Assembly: GCA_013396995.1 (NCBI GenBank)
Contig: VWZP01007499.1
Location: 348,007 to 412,006 of the forward strand
Length of the DNA: 64,000 nucleotides
Source: Dicaeum eximium
Lineage: Eukaryota; Chordata; Aves; Passeriformes; Dicaeidae
Direction: 5' to 3'
Shown here in pieces: positions 22,051 to 36,639 of the stretch (position 1 is the first letter of the stretch; each line of letters starts with the position of its first letter). A program made the translations under genes and the position numbers. The notes beneath the pieces are model-generated. The model made no database searches, was not told the DNA's origin, and saw only the letters and a program-made list of their open reading frames with translations.

Positions 22051-24669
22051 TGCCAAGCAAACATATCTATGAGACTTTCTTGTCAAACTTTCATCCCAAC
22101 AAGTGCTGCTGAGCCAGTTCTTGATGGGGACCATACCAATGTGGCAATAGCTCTGAGCTCTTTGCTAGCTGATAAAGTGCTTAATGACTTGTGGTCCAGC
22201 TGAAGGCTTGGAATATTAATATTAATAAATTCTAATAATTATCATAAAACAAGCAATCATGCATATGACAGGATTTGAAAACTATTGGTAGTCTGCATAT
22301 GGAAAACACATGGATCGCTGACTTATTTTTATTGGCCAATAGCCATTTTCTTTTTATGTGTTTTGGATGAATTCTGATATATGCATATCCTAAAAAGGTT
22401 CCTTAAAATATTAAATTTTTAAGTTTTGAAGGAGCAATGAACTTTAACTGTGGAAAATGTAAATTACGTGAACAGCAACTCTGCCCTTCCAGCTTGCCAA
22501 AGATTTATAGTGCAAGATCAACTGGAGTTCATTATGTATTCAAGAATCACTCCTCAATTTACATCATGAAAGTGTAAAAGCTGGAATGAAAAGGTTTGTT
22601 TCAACCAAGTACTGTCCACTATTGATTTGAACCTTTTCCTATAACAACAGGCACATTTTACAGCTCAAGAAGGGAGATGTCACACACTTCTGCTCTGAAA
22701 GTTGATAATACAAGCTCTTGAATAAAACAAGATGAAAATTATGTAACCTGGATCTTAAAAGGGACATGAAAAAAGAGTTGGCTACCTGCTTAAAGGAGTA
22801 AACAACTTTCTGAAGGCTGGATCTCAGATCTGGGTGTTTTTTTCTGAGTTATGTAAACAGAATAACTTCATGAAGAAGTGTTTGACTTTTCTTACTTCTC
22901 TCTCTTCCCTATGGAAACAGTTGTCCAATTCATGTCTCCCTGCTTCCATATAATAATCAACTTGCTGATTTTGTCTTGATTAGTGTTGCTCTTGATTGTT
23001 GCAATCTTGAGACTCAAAGACATAGATAATACACAAGATAATACAAGTAAAAACACATAGTATTTTTCATTAGGTCTATTGATATAGCTGGGAAAATGGA
23101 AACAATGTTTTAGGCAATGTGAGCTTTTTCAGAATGAAGCTGAAAAACTGTCTTCTTGATCAACTATCCATTTTTAAAAAATCAATTGTTTGCAAATTTC
23201 ATCTTGCTCTGGGTTGTATATTTCTTGCTTTTATATCTTCTTCTCCTTCCTCTCATTTTTCATAGTATAAATATTTTTTAGTCCCCTCATCTTAAAGCAA
23301 CTGGTTCTTGTCTCCAGTTGTAACTCTGGGCAAAATCCTTCCCTATCCTCTATCTCATTAAATATCTTCACTCACTGAGAAGTTGCTTCCATTCACTAAT
23401 TCACTAATCTCTGGTGGTGCATGGTTTTGCCTGTTGATTGTCAGGTGAGCTCAGGGTGATGAGTATAGACTGAGCTAGTGCAGAGAAATCCCATTTTATG
23501 TGTGCAGATGTAGTCCAGGAGCTGAGGGAGCATGTGCTTGACACATCAAATGGAGCAGGTGTGCTGCTTCTTTTTTCCATCGAAGAATGCACTTACTTAT
23601 AAATGCTAAGCATTTCTAAAATATGTTAAAAAAAAAGATTTGAAAAAGAGAAAGACATGATTGAATCCTACTACTTCAATATTTATGGATGTTCTTACTG
23701 TCTTAACATTCCTGAGAGGGGTGAGGTGTCATATTTTACCAGCTGCAGATTTTGGGAAATCCTTCAACGGAACTTCATTTTCCTCTGAACCTCTACAAAG
23801 GAAAACAGCCTTCTCAAAAGAAGCTGCACCCTAGCTATAAAGGTGTATCATCATGCTTTCTACTTACAGTGTCCATATAGGATAGTCTACATCGTGTCCC
23901 TGTAGTAATACTAAGTGTTTAAAGCTTAGCTGTATTTCTCCTGATATGAAGTGTGTCACTGCTGTGTCAAGAGGATCAGTAGTAGCATAATAAAATGATG
24001 TGTTAAATTTTAGAGGAGATGGGCTTGTATTTGAACAATCTTTTTTTTGTAGAGGAAAGTAAAATTTTGTATTTACTGTTTGTAAGTGCATCAAGCAAAA
24101 ATGCATTCTTTAGCTCATGATCAGAAATTGCCTGGAGATAAATTTCAGGCAAAGTCATTACTTCAGTTCTGAGCATTTTAAGGAAATACAGGTATCTCTG
24201 TCACACAAAGGTGGCAATTTCAAGGCCATGTCCCAGTGCCCACTTGAATCTCTAACTGGCTTTGGCTTACTTTAATAAACACTGGGTTAGACCATCATGC
24301 TGATGTAGCTCCACAACTTTGGTGTATTTACTTTTGGTTCACTGATGTCACAAAGATGAGGTTTGGGTCCTGAGTCTATATTATTGATAAGCATTTGCTG
24401 TTAAAAATGAACTGCAACCCCCAGGGTTAATTCTGTAATATCCACCAGGAAAGAATACATGCTATGTCCTCTGTTTAGGAAATCAAATTATTTAGAGCAT
24501 TTAGTGAAGTAGGGAAGAAGACACTATGACTGTCTACAGATTTGAAATTACGGTTCATTTAAATTGTAACTTCCTATCTGCCACCATATTGAAGTCTTCA
24601 CTGTAGAACAGAATCTTGTCAGAGGTACCAAAGGTCCAAGTTTTTATCAGTGTAGTATGGACATAACCT

Positions 24670-24708
24670 AACTGCAGTTAATTTAACTGCAGTTAATTTA
24701 ACTGCAGT
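24670..24708. repeat. 15-base tandem repeat, about 2.6 copies
   Basis: The unit ACTGCAGTTAATTTA repeats in direct order. Each unit contains CTGCAG and the junctions give GTTAATTTAAC, so the array is also largely self-complementary. Confidence 0.85.
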
Positions 24709-25463
24709 CTAGTGTCTGGTGTTGCCAAGATGTGCCTTCCCCACTGACATAATAATATTTTACAGCGTAGAGGAGTTGGCAATATCTCAAGATTTGCTTT
24801 TTTCATAGCAGGAATCAAAGGAAAAATTGCATAAATATATAGGTCCTTCATTTTTAAAAATACTTTGTAGTTTCTGCTACATTCTTTTCATATTGTCAAA
24901 TATTATCAAGACATTTGATTGCTCCTTGCTGAGGCTGGAAATACTAACTATGCTATGGAATCTTCCTTTGCCCTCTCTGTGCATAAAAGCTAATATGTTA
25001 ATGACATGACTGAATGGTATTTTTTCTCATGGTTTCTACTTTGGATTATTCAACTGAATAAGTGGCCACTGAATTTTGGATTTTTCCTGTTGATCACTGT
25101 ATGCCCTCATGCCTTCTTTACTACCCACTGTTCCAACCCCTTCTAAATACATAATCATTTTCCTTTTGGAATCTCTCTATTGCTCTCAAATACATGTCTG
25201 TTCTCACACACGAATTAATTTATTATCCCAGCATATTCCTGAGGTGGATGGATGCTATAATGCCAACTTTGTAGATAAGTGAAGAGGCACAGTGAAATTA
25301 TGTTCTCATTTGGATGGTTAATTTGCCATTCAAAGGATATGAATTGAAGGACTTGAAGAAAATCCTCACATCATATATGAAAACTTCATATATAAGTAAT
25401 ATCTTTACTAAACTCAGATATAAAAGCCTTTTGTTTCGGTCCCAGCTCTGCACTTGTGAAGAT

Positions 25464-25497
25464 ACTTCCCTCACCACAACTACTTCCCTCACCACAG
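25464..25497. repeat. 18-base direct duplication
   Basis: ACTTCCCTCACCACAACT occurs at 25464-25481 and again, apart from its end, at 25482-25497. It looks like a recent local tandem duplication. Confidence 0.8.
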
Positions 25498-28400
25498 CCA
25501 CAGGGGAAAAACAGGTAGTTTCACCCAGCTCTGCTTGGAACCCTGAGGTCTGTTGTCATTTTTCTTATAAGGCAAGAAGTTGATAGCAGTGGTAAGTTCT
25601 TATTCATCTCTGAGGAAAGAGTGAAGATGTTTGCTGACAGTAAGGTTGCACTAAGTGAGACCTGGGAACATTTTGTTCCATCTCAAGCTGTAAAGAGGCT
25701 GTGCTGTAGTTAGACAGAACTGTCAGTCTTGTCTCCAGCACTGAGACATCTATAAGCGGTAGGTATTCCCTTCACCAAATATTCCTAGTATATGGGTATT
25801 TTCTCCAGTTCTCCCCTGCCTTCATTCTGAGATATCCATTCAACCTGTTGCATACTTTTTCCTGTGTCTTTTAGAAGCCTTTCTCCTCAGACTTAGCTTC
25901 TAGTTATCCTATCTGCCTCATTAATATCTAACCTTCATTCTCTTCCTTGCACCAGGCTTTTTGCCCCATTCTATTTGCTTTCTCACTAGTCAGGACTGAA
26001 GCTTGACAGAATGTACCTGAAGCTTGGAAGGAAGAATCCAGGTCCTGCTCTCCTCTACCTGTACCTGTGCTTCCCAAACTGCTCTGTGTGGGACTGGTAC
26101 ACATCCTCTCTCTATTTGATATGGGCAAATTCTTCTTTCAGGGTTTCAGAGTGCAGCATGGAAACAGAGGCAATGCAGATGAGGTGGTGCATACTCTGAA
26201 TTAAGTGTCATGGCCAAGATCTTTTACCCCCTGCTAGTTTAGAGCTGCATCATCTCTGGGATGAAGGAGGCTGAGTGGAAAGGGGATTGGTTACAAAGTT
26301 TCCAGATAATACCAAGAAGGTTTTATTGCATGTATGGCGAGTGTTTTTCTTTTCCAAAAGGTTACAAATTGACAATAAGAGGGTGAATTTGCACAAGAAT
26401 ATAAAATACCTGAGTTTACAGTTTACAGCTGAGCTGTGCATGGCTTCTGTGCAAAAAATCCTGTTCCCTTAAACACTTTTCTAGTCTTTGCCCACCCCAC
26501 CCACAGTAGTCAGGGGTTGGGGGAGGCAGTGAATCAGATCTGATACTCCTAGGAGGCACTAGTAGAGGTATGCTCTATCCCACTTACAGGTTTGGAGGCA
26601 TGTTTCAATCATTTACAGATGGAAGAAGCACTGAGTGGAAAAGTGACTCTTCCAAGATGGTGCAAGGAGTCCTCCTGGCTGGGAAAAACCCCCATGCCTT
26701 TCAGTTCCTGTGCTCCAACCTCAGGAATCCTTCCCTGGACAGAATAGGTGCTCCATGCAGAGGAAAGACTAGTGCACATGCTTTTGACATTTATGTTACA
26801 ATAAATATTGTATAAACTGACAAATTATTCAGAATCAGAAAAGAAGAATTGCTGCTTCTTGTTCCCTAGAGTTTTTATTTTTGTGTTTGTGTCTTTCCAA
26901 ATCACTGGCTTGTACTTCCATTTATATTCACATGCTTATGGACTTTATTCTTGTGTCATCCCCTGGCTGTGGCCATGTGACAGACAGTGATAGCGAGAAA
27001 CCCTGTAGGTTTTCTTACTAAACTGCTGCAAACCATTTAATAGATTGGAATGAGTGGCTAACCTTCCACTTTCTTATGTAAGATGATGAACATAGATTAT
27101 TTATAGAGGCTGCTGTCTCTAAATTTGTTTACTGTCACGTGGAATGTGTGTCTGTCTTTCACGTGTCTCTGTCAAACTCCTTGGAAAAAATAAACCTACT
27201 ACCAAATGTTAAGAACCCACTGGTCCTGTTGTGTGTTATACTTGACAAGGATGAAATATGACATACTTATAATAAAACTAATTGGAATGAGTAATGTGTA
27301 TATATATATATAATTATCATGCTCATATGCTGACATCTAACTCTTGCCAAAGGAAATAATTAAATAACAAATTACTGTAACTTAAGGCTTCATTCCAGCA
27401 TTTTCTAATAATCCTTATTGTTCCCAGGACAGGAATTATTTAAAATGGGTGACCAGAATATCTTTTCAAAAGGGAGAAGCAGTCATGCAAATTAAAATTT
27501 ACTTTTTTTCTGTGTATTTGCTCTGACTGGCCTTTTTGTGAAAGAAGAGCAGAGAAATAAAAATCCCCCTACCCTGAACCAGGCATAACCAGCCAGGAGT
27601 ACAAGACCCTTCCAGTCTGCTCTCCTCATCTTCTCATCTTTCTGAGGAAAGAAAGACAGATTCTCCATACTGGAACCGTAGGACCCATGGAACCACAGGG
27701 CTCGTCTGGACTGTGCTGCAGGGACTGGTGTGTCCCTTGCCAAGATCTCCACAGCTCTTGGGAGCAGCCCTTCTGGCCCCAGCCAAGCCCAGGAGCAAGG
27801 GAAGCTGGAGGCCAAGCACTGCTCTTTCTTGTGCACTGGTCCTCCCCTGCTGGTCCTCCTGCTCCATGGGTGCTGTGGCTCTGTGCTTATCCATGTGCCC
27901 AGTCCTGCCAGGAGACAGAGCTATTTGAATGGCAGAGTTTAAATCACAGTGATGGGAAGAGTCCTTATCCTGACAGTGTTTCTGAAAATGCCTGATGATG
28001 TTCCTGATTTATATACCAGACACCCTTTCACCTCCTTGTATGTATCTGCTGCCAGGGATGGGTTGTGACAGCTGAAGTAGGCAGGGTAGAGCCTGTCAGA
28101 AGAAAGGGAAATTGAAGCTTTAAGTAGATCAAAGCCAAGGGCAACTCTCTTACAGAGACTTCTGCTCCCCCAGACTCCTGTCTGACCTCCCTGACAAGAA
28201 GATGGAATAGAAGAGAAAACATGAGTAGAGAAAAAGGGACGATGGAAAGGCCTGCTATGGAGCAAAAGGGTTTGTGTTTCTGATTAAATCCATGATGTTT
28301 TAGGACTCCAAGCCTAAGCAGTCTTGTGGTGTGGCAGGAGGTAGAAGTGCCCCATTCAACTTTATCCCTTTCCCAGGGGTTCATAAATCTGTCTAAGGTG

Positions 28401-31400
28401 TAGGTGACTGGCTGTTCACTGGCCCTAAGACATATACTAGTAACATTCAGCTCTTTCCTTGTTGGTAAATCCAACAAGGCAAAGTCTATGATATTGAAAA
28501 AAGGAAAAAAAGTAGAAGAAAATTTCTTGAAAAAATTGGCTTGTGCTAAGAGAAAATCTGAGAAGGAAAAAGTAAACAGAAAACGTAAGCCCAGCCAGAA
28601 GGGACTAACAGCCATTCCTGCAAAAATATATCTAATTGCTTTTCCCTGCAATGACCAATTCAAATGTGGAGCTTGGAAAGAATTGGAGAAATAGGAAGGG
28701 AACCCAGTTTGAGGCTAGAAAACCTGATGAAAGGAAGAGGATCACAGATGGCCAAAAATGTTCAGCATTTCAAGCTCACTGCCCAGACTGGTCTGTCACT
28801 CACAAATGAGAATGAGCAAACCTTTCTTCACCTCTGACATGGGCTAGAGAAATCTTTGTGTTCCCATCTCTTCTGATGTAAGTTTCCCATTTACTTGACA
28901 AGAGACTGTTAATAGTGTTGGGGATTTTTTTTGAATGTCAGTTGAAAAAATCTGTAGGAAATAAAATTATATGATAAATCAAATTAAGAAAATATAACAC
29001 TGTACTTTTCTCAGTGTTATCTTTTGGATGTGTTAGTGGACTTTTCAGCTGTTCTTGGGTATGCAGGTGTTTTAGTTGGTGTTTCTACAAAAATGAATGA
29101 ACCATCACATGGTCAAGTGGAAAAACTGTACCTGGCATTAAGAAATAAATTATAATTGTGCATCACCAGCTATCAATTATCTTTAGGAAATGACAATTTC
29201 TATCAGTGGAAACTTGTCCTAGACTTTGTAGTGGAAAATGTGAACCCTGAAGGAACCATCACAGGCAGACTCATTAGCAAATGCTCCTTTCTTTAAACTA
29301 CAGACAGAATATGTTGACAGTGAAACTTAATTGCCAAGAATGTATTTGATTTAGAATTACTGAACCAAAGACTGTGAGATTTTTATAGGGAAGTATGCCT
29401 GTCACACCATTTTTCTTATTTATTTGGGGCCATTAATCATCCTGCTACAAGCCTAAGGCTTAGCAAGAACAGTTCTGTGGCTTTTTTAACGTGTATAGAT
29501 TTTGAACTGTAGCTATTTCCCCATTCTTCTCTCCTGACACGACAGTAATATTTTCCTCTCTTCTCCCACTGTCAAGTCTATCATGTAAATATATGTAAAT
29601 ATACAAGTCACTAAGTATGACATTAAGTAGCCATACTAAGTTAGAGCAACTATTTGCTTGAATAGCAATATAAGCCTGAAATAATTAGAATGGCCTGGTT
29701 GTCTGTTTCTGTGTCAGTGGCAGAGTATGTCTTTAGAAGGGAAAAACTGTCAAAGAAAATGAGTATGAAGATATTCGGCTCTGCAGAGTATGAAAATATA
29801 TGTGTGGCCATGAATGTCTGCTAGCTGACCTGATCAGTCTGACAGCTGCAGGATTTCTTAGTTACTCCTGAGTACCTCTTGGAGTTCAAGCCTGCAATCG
29901 TAAGGGCTATAAGATAAGACCTTCTGCATGTGTGGAGAATCCAGGCCCAATAGGGTGGTCTGAGGAGCTGACAGCAGCAAGGAAGTCCTGCAGAACCACC
30001 TCTGATATTTTAGAAGATGGAAGCTGAAATTAAATACTCTCAGTTGAGATTTGCCATTGTACTTGGGGTTCTCATTCACATCCAGTGCTAATGCAAAACT
30101 AACTCCAGGTAAGATTTTAAACAAATTCTTCATTTGAAATAAAGACTATTAATAATACCAATGATGTGACAAATTATATAAATTAGAATAAGGTATTTTG
30201 AAGTCTGCAGTGATAGTGAATAGGTTGATTTCCAATTTTCTCTGTAATGTGCATTGTATGTCATTTGATGGGAGAGAACTGTGCTTTGGAGTCACATTGT
30301 TATCTAAGTAGTCTGACATTTATCAGATGATTTTTCAAAGGGACAAAAAAGAGAACAGCAAGAGATGGGAAAGTCAGTGGGAGCTCAAGTCAGGGACTTT
30401 GAAAATGTTATCTTTAATTTAATGTTTTTTAGGTAATGTATAAATATTGTCTGAGAAGCTCAGTCTATTGTTTAACAAGTTAATATTTTGTCTTTGCCTA
30501 TTAGCAAATATTTGACTCATACATTTCAAATCATTAGAAGTGTGCTTCAAGCATGAGCACATGTGGAACTAATTTTTGTCTGGTGTCCTTATCATGTGGT
30601 CCATTTTCAATGATTAGGAGACATTGAATGAGTCACTTCATAATGCAAGGTTAAATGAGGATGATCTTGACCAGAGCTTATACTGTCTTGAAGGGAAGGA
30701 GGTCACAGCACAGGAGTTTCTCCATCATTCTATAAATTTACCTTAATTTTGACCTGTAGAAGTAGCCTCTAGTTAAGCAATAGGGAATTTTGGTTTTATA
30801 CTTAATTAATTTTTAGTCATATTTTGTCATTGGATGTTGGCCTCATTGTTTTTGTTGTAATTTGTGGTATTTGTCAGTTACATGACAAAGTGAAGTTGAT
30901 ATGAACTAAAGGCTACTAAAGGCCACTAAACTCAAGTCAATCATAAGCAATAAATCCAAAGATGGTATAGCAGTAGTGGTTTATCTTGTAACTAGAATTT
31001 TTTTTCCAACAGCCAACATGTTTTTTATCTCTTGCACATGGTATGTGTTGCCTTTACTGTCCAGTTTTTATCATCATAATTTGACACTGACCTCCATGGG
31101 GCTGTGTTTGCTTAATAGCAGTGGATCTTCCAACTCTGGCAGGAAGATTTGATAATTTGCCTTGTGGATTAGAGTTTCTTTTTCTCTCCTATGAATAACT
31201 ACTCCAAAACACTTCTGAAGAGAGAAAATTGAGGAGACCAGCGAACTGAGAGCTGGGTGTTGGACAGCAGAAGCAGAGCAAGGCTGGACATAGATAGCAG
31301 CTGATCTTTAGCTGTGATCCTTTACAGCCACTTTTACCCACACCCCAGTCAGCCCTTGGCTCGAGTCAAGGAGTGATGCCATAGCATCTTACACTCAATT

Positions 31401-33076
31401 TGAAGACCCTAAGGAGGATCAATGACCAGGATGTCAAATGTGGAGGTGATGGCAAAGTGTCTCTGGTTAATCAGCAACTAGTACTGAGCAACGTAATGAA
31501 TACATGACACTGAAGCTGAAGAAACACAGCATCAAGAGGAAGAATAATAAATAGATTGAAAAAACTTTAGTGGGAATGGGAAGGGGGGTTGGCAAGTATA
31601 ACTAGCCCTGAGGAACAATGTGACTGTCTGCTCCTGATATCCTCAGCAGGGTCTCTGGGAAGCAGATGGAAGTGACACAATACAGTGGAAACTCAAAGGG
31701 GAAAGATAAGACCATTCAGTCAATTTATGAGGATATTTGTTGACCAGGTTGGAGAGAAGAGCACTATTAAATGGAGAAGTGGAGGGTTGTCTCACTTATG
31801 AGCAGAGTGGGTCACTGGGGGTGGCACAATTACTAGAGATGGACAGATAATATTTGCTTTGGCTTCCTGAAGTCAGTAGGCCACCTGCTTAGATAAAAGT
31901 TGCATAACATTTTAGCACAAGTGAAAAGGTAGCTGAAATTACATGGAATTCAACAGCTGGAAGCAGATGCATTTTTCAGTCCTTCTGGGAAGAATAAATC
32001 AAACCCAAATAAAATCGGTCGTTTCCAGGTGCAAAGGAAAGAACCAGTCACTAGGATTTCTACACAACCAAATATTCATCTGGCCAAAGCAAAAAGCCAT
32101 TCAAACAACATTTCCTCAATTGAATGCAAACATGCCAAGAATCCTTGATACTTGGAGATGTTTTGATTTAATTTGTATATATATTCCCTCTTCTTGCACA
32201 GAAATGTAAAAGGTAAGAAGGGGAAGAGTTACTTCTAAACAAACAGTTTCATTGTTAGAAGAGTTTAGCATTTGTTCAATTATGAAAAAATATATCAAAC
32301 CTTATTTACAGCCATAAGGCCATAACAGAAGACATTTTGCAGCTTCCTAAAAGCTTTGCCAAAGTCCACACTTTCTTCCCTTATCAATTACATCATCTGT
32401 CATTTACTGGAAAATGTTAGGTTTTGGGGGTGGCTTTTCCAGTGTATGTAGTATGGAAAATAACAAGAAAAACATTAAAGCTTTTGCAGACATTGTTATT
32501 ACAAGCAGTTAATTGTGTTTCTAGAGAAAAAAATTCTTAAACAGTTCAACGGTCTTGTTTTCTTTCAGCCAAATGGCAAAAGAAAGAGCATTTTGATATC
32601 TAACTCTGCATTGTGGTGACAGGCAACATTTGTGTTTGCCATCAAGGAGCTAAATGTCAGCATACTGCTTTTTATTCAGACATGAATTCAGAGGTCCTGG
32701 TGAGGGCTCTTCAGATATTGACCTACATGTCCAGCGTGTTACTGATAATAGATTTTTAAAGACAGAAAGGCAAAGGAGAAATTGAGATTCAGACCTAGCT
32801 ACAGCAGTTAAAGCAAAATGGTTGATGGGAAAAGGGTCATGGCTTCAATGGCTTCAGGAGTTGCTTCACTGCAGATTTGTGCCTCCTGCCTCTAAATACA
32901 GGTAGATAATTAACAGAGGTTTGGCAAAAGGACAATGTAACTCAGAATAAAGAAAAAAAATCCCAGTCTCCTGAACAAGAAAACACTTTTTAAAAAATGT
33001 TGCATCTTTTTTCTTTGCCAAGATTGGTCCTGAAGAGTTTGAATTTAATTTCCATTTTCTCTCCTTCCTCCTCTAG

Positions 33077-33077
33077 G

Positions 33078-33128
<51 letters not shown>

Positions 33129-33143
33129 AGAGAGAGAGAGAGA
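33077..33143 (+). repeat. Poly(A) tract followed by (GA)n
   Basis: About 48 A residues followed by about nine GA units. No retroposon body is recognisable upstream, so this is best described as a compound microsatellite; its length may be uncertain in the assembly. Confidence 0.9.
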
Positions 33144-33810
33144 CAGGTTATTTTTTAATTCAGAAAAAGCACTCCAGAAAATTTAGAGCAGAGGAGTTTT
33201 TTTTTCCCTCAAAAAAAGTTGTATTTACATTAAAACATTCACTTTTATTTACTTTGGTTTAATAATCATCTCTTTAAATCATGAAAAGTATTAGGGATAG
33301 ATGTAAGTATTTAAATGGCTGGAGCTTTACTCATTGTCTTTGATTTCTTTTGGACCCCCTGGATATAAAAGACAATTCTCTAGACAAGTGTAGGTTATGA
33401 CAAAATGTGCAGTGAAATAAAACTTCTTGGGAGAACTCTTAACCTTGTTATTACTTTGTTTATACACCTGTTCTTTCCAAAAGTTTCTGTTTTACTGGTT
33501 TTTTTCCCCTTTTCTTCTTTCTAGAACTGTCTTGTCTCTAACAGGTTTTCTGGATTGCTGATCTTTTAATTCTGATATACTCAAGGCATTCATTAATAAT
33601 ACTGTACTTCTATTCCATGACCAGATGAAATGTTCTATCTCTCCCAAGAAAATAGTTATGACTGTTGTACGGTATCAGCAGTTTTATCCTCTCTCCCAAT
33701 CCATATTACTCTAGTCCTGCAATGTTACGTTTAATTTTCACATTTTGCACATTTTCTACCTCTGTTTCTTTTCTTCTTCCTTTTTTTCCATTTTGTTATC
33801 TGGCATCAGA

Positions 33811-33998
33811 AGGCGGTTGGGCACTGGAACAGACTCCCCAGAAAAGTGGTCACAGCACCAAGTCTGACAGTTCAAGAATTTGGACATTGCTCTCAAGCAC
33901 AGGGTGTGACTCTTGGGGTGTCCTGTGCAGGGACAGGAGCTGGACTTGATGATCCTTTTGGGTCCTTTTCAACCCAGCATATTCTGTGATTCTGTGAA
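33811..33998 (+). mobile_element. CR1 3'-end fragment
   Basis: The phrase starting GGTTGGGCACTGGAACAG and continuing to CTGGACTTGATGATCCTTTT, then GGGTCCTTTTCAACCCAGC and ATTCTGTGATTCTGTG, is the typical CR1 3' region of bird genomes. Only the last roughly 190 bases are present. The subfamily differs from the copy at 15.3-16.1 kb. Confidence 0.88.
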
Positions 33999-36350
33999 AC
34001 CATTGCACAGATCTGCATCTCTGTGAGAAAGAAAGATGTGGAAAGGATGGGGTCAAGGTGTGAAGACAAGATGGTGTTGGGATCATCACACAGAAGGGAT
34101 GCTGTGGAATTTCCAGGCTGATGTGAAGGAAAGGTTCAAGTGTTGGACACATCCAGTGTTGCTTATGGGTCTCTGAAAGTAGCCAGGCTTTCTAAGAGTG
34201 CAGTGGATGCCAAAAGCACCCTGAATATGTGAAGCTGGGACTGTTTGTTTAGAGGATGGTACCTCAAGCTGCCGATACTGTGAAGATGTTTGTGTGTTTC
34301 CAGTGCTTAAAGTATTGAAGACCTTTTATTGATGGGTTTGATGGAAGAAACTCTTGCCAAGAAGAGATCACCTCTAAATACTTGGGTAACTCTTGGAGGA
34401 AATGTGATGAAGAGTGGAGAAAATTATTACCTTCTATCCCTTCTTAATAAAACCTCTACCACAGGATATTTATTCCTTAATTAATTCCCTTTGTTTAATT
34501 TTTTAGTCTTTTTGCTTGATTTCTGTCTCAGCCGCAATCAGTACCCCATTTTAAATGGCTTTTCATGCCACAAGATGGCAGTCCAGTCCTTCAGATAACA
34601 ACATGGGCGTGCAGCAAACTTAGTTTTTTAGAGACAAACTTTCAGAACAAAACAACACTTTGAAGAGACTGTTTCCAGGAGATTTTATAGTTTAAGGGAA
34701 AAGGGCATGATAGTTAACTGCTGTTATTCATAATTCTGGCCAAAATAATTCACGTGATGTCTGAACATGCACCACTGCTGTTTAACTATTGGACAAATAA
34801 AACTACTTCCATTAAATAGATTTGTACAGCAAAAGGAGGATTTTGTGGTGATACACTTTATAGGCATCCCAGAAGGTTGCAATATATGGATGGCTTATTA
34901 TAGTACATTTCTTTTGCACGTACCTAAATGCAATCTCCTGCTGCCTGGAAGAAAGTTGGATCTCAGACTATGCCTAACTGCTTTGTGGAATCAAGATATG
35001 AGGCCACTTTAAAGCTTGACATCTGGCACTTCCTTAGCTTTCCCAACCTCCCTGCTGCAATGTAAAAATAACTGCAAGAGCATTGTTGGGTTTTATTTTT
35101 CTTTTGTCAATGGCCCAGAAGTACTAGATACCAGCTGGGATCAGCCCCAGGGAGGGAAAAAAAAAAAAAAAAAATCACAGCTCAGGAGATGATCCAAAAG
35201 CAGCAAGGTAACAAAATGAGTCCACACTCCTTCAAATGCTTCCTTCATAGAGCTGTGGTAAGCTGTATGAATTTAAAGTTCTGTGAAGGAGCTTTCCATA
35301 CTTTTTACATACAGCCAAAGGCACAAAAGATAGTTTGAAAGGTGAACTTAAAAACCTGCTTTCTTCTTAAGAATTTAAAACACAATGCCTGTCATCAGCA
35401 TATAATGGGCATATAATAAAGGCAATTAAGGAGATGCAATTCTATCTAATTAAGTATAATAAGATATGTCAAAATGTCTAATTTTGTTGTTGCATTGATT
35501 TGCAAAATCTTCTTTAGGTAGGGTACGGTTGAAGCCTGGGCTTGGCGCTCTGAAGCAGCTGAGTGCAATTTTGCTCACTGCCTTGATTCCCTGCGACCTT
35601 GGTGTCAAGGAGATGAAGAGAAAAAAGGGAAAGTGGTTCTTCTCTCAGTGTGTCAGTCCTCATTTCTGAAAGGAGAATTACAATTCAACCCTACTTTCTC
35701 ACCTGGGTATCTCACCTATTTTGAACATAAGTGCTTTAAATGCTATTGTTTCTGTACTTTTGCAAAATTACCTCAGCTAAATTGCATCTTCCAGCAGTAT
35801 GATGATACTGCTAACATTGTAATTAAATGCACTATCATTGTAAGAATTAAACTTGGATGTGACTTAGCAATCTTGTGTTAGAGAAGACATTTTCTCAAAT
35901 AAATAGATTTAATATATTAGTTCAGTGTTATACACTGTCCTTACTTAGGTGCTTGCTGATATGGGGATTTTTTTCCTCTCAAAAGACTTCAGTTCGCCAA
36001 CAGTACATTTTCCTGACAGTATAAAATGTTGCAAACAGGCATCTTATTTAGCTGAATTACTATCGACAGTCAGGACAGGTGTAAGTGAGGTTAACAGAAG
36101 ATACACTGACCTGCACGGAGGATTATAGTTACTACTTGCACTGTAATTGATAAAACAGTTCAGCTTTTGGGAATTGCTTTCATAAAGTTTATTCTTGTTC
36201 ATAAAGACAACACACTGTTGGTGCGTGAGAGGCACGTTTATCTTCTAGTTTAAACCTTTCTAGGCAAGCAGGCACAAAGCTTCCTTCAGTGGCTGGCAAG
36301 GGCCAGATACCACAGTCCTTGCCCCATGGTCTGCCTCCATCTCCTTGACA
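33999..36350. other. Intergenic, no gene recognised
   Basis: AT-rich sequence with an 18-base A run near 35157. The short frames have no recognisable domains. Confidence 0.5.
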
Positions 36351-36460
36351 TACAGAATCATTTAGGTTGGAAAAGGCCTCCAAGATCATTGAGTCCAGCC
36401 TTTGAATGATCACCACTTTGTCATCTAGACCACAGCACTAAGAGCCACATTCTACAGGAC
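36351..36460 (-). mobile_element. CR1 3'-end fragment, reverse orientation
   Basis: ACAGAATCATTTAGGTTGG followed by AAAAGGCCTCCAAGATCATT and GAGTCCAGCC is the reverse complement of a bird CR1 3' end. A degraded continuation (ACCACTTTGTCATCTAGACC) follows. Only about 100 bases can be recognised. Confidence 0.8.
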
Positions 36461-36639
36461 AATCTACAGCTGTCCTGTGCAGCATTCACTGCTCCCGCAT
36501 CCGCTGTGGGTGTGTGCAGATAAACCCTGGCTGCTGCCACGAGGCTGACCCTGGCAGAAGAGGCAGACAGCAGTGGCCTGTTAATTACAAAATAATCATG
36601 GAGTTCCTTCCCAGCCTTTCCCAGTTTGTCCAGTTTGGG

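Larger units (their letters stand above)
22051..33060. other. Intergenic desert, no gene recognised
   Basis: About 11 kb of AT-rich DNA. Noted items are a 15-base palindromic tandem repeat at 24670-24708, an 18-base direct duplication at 25464-25497 and a short TA run near 27300. The longest open frame (28028-28663 on -, 211 codons) has several hydrophobic stretches but no recognisable domain, and I do not call it a gene. Confidence 0.5.

Noticed and set aside
28028..28663. 211-codon open frame on the - strand
   Set aside because: Hydrophobic patches but no recognisable domain, splice context or repeat relation; a frame this long can arise by chance in a 64-kb window.
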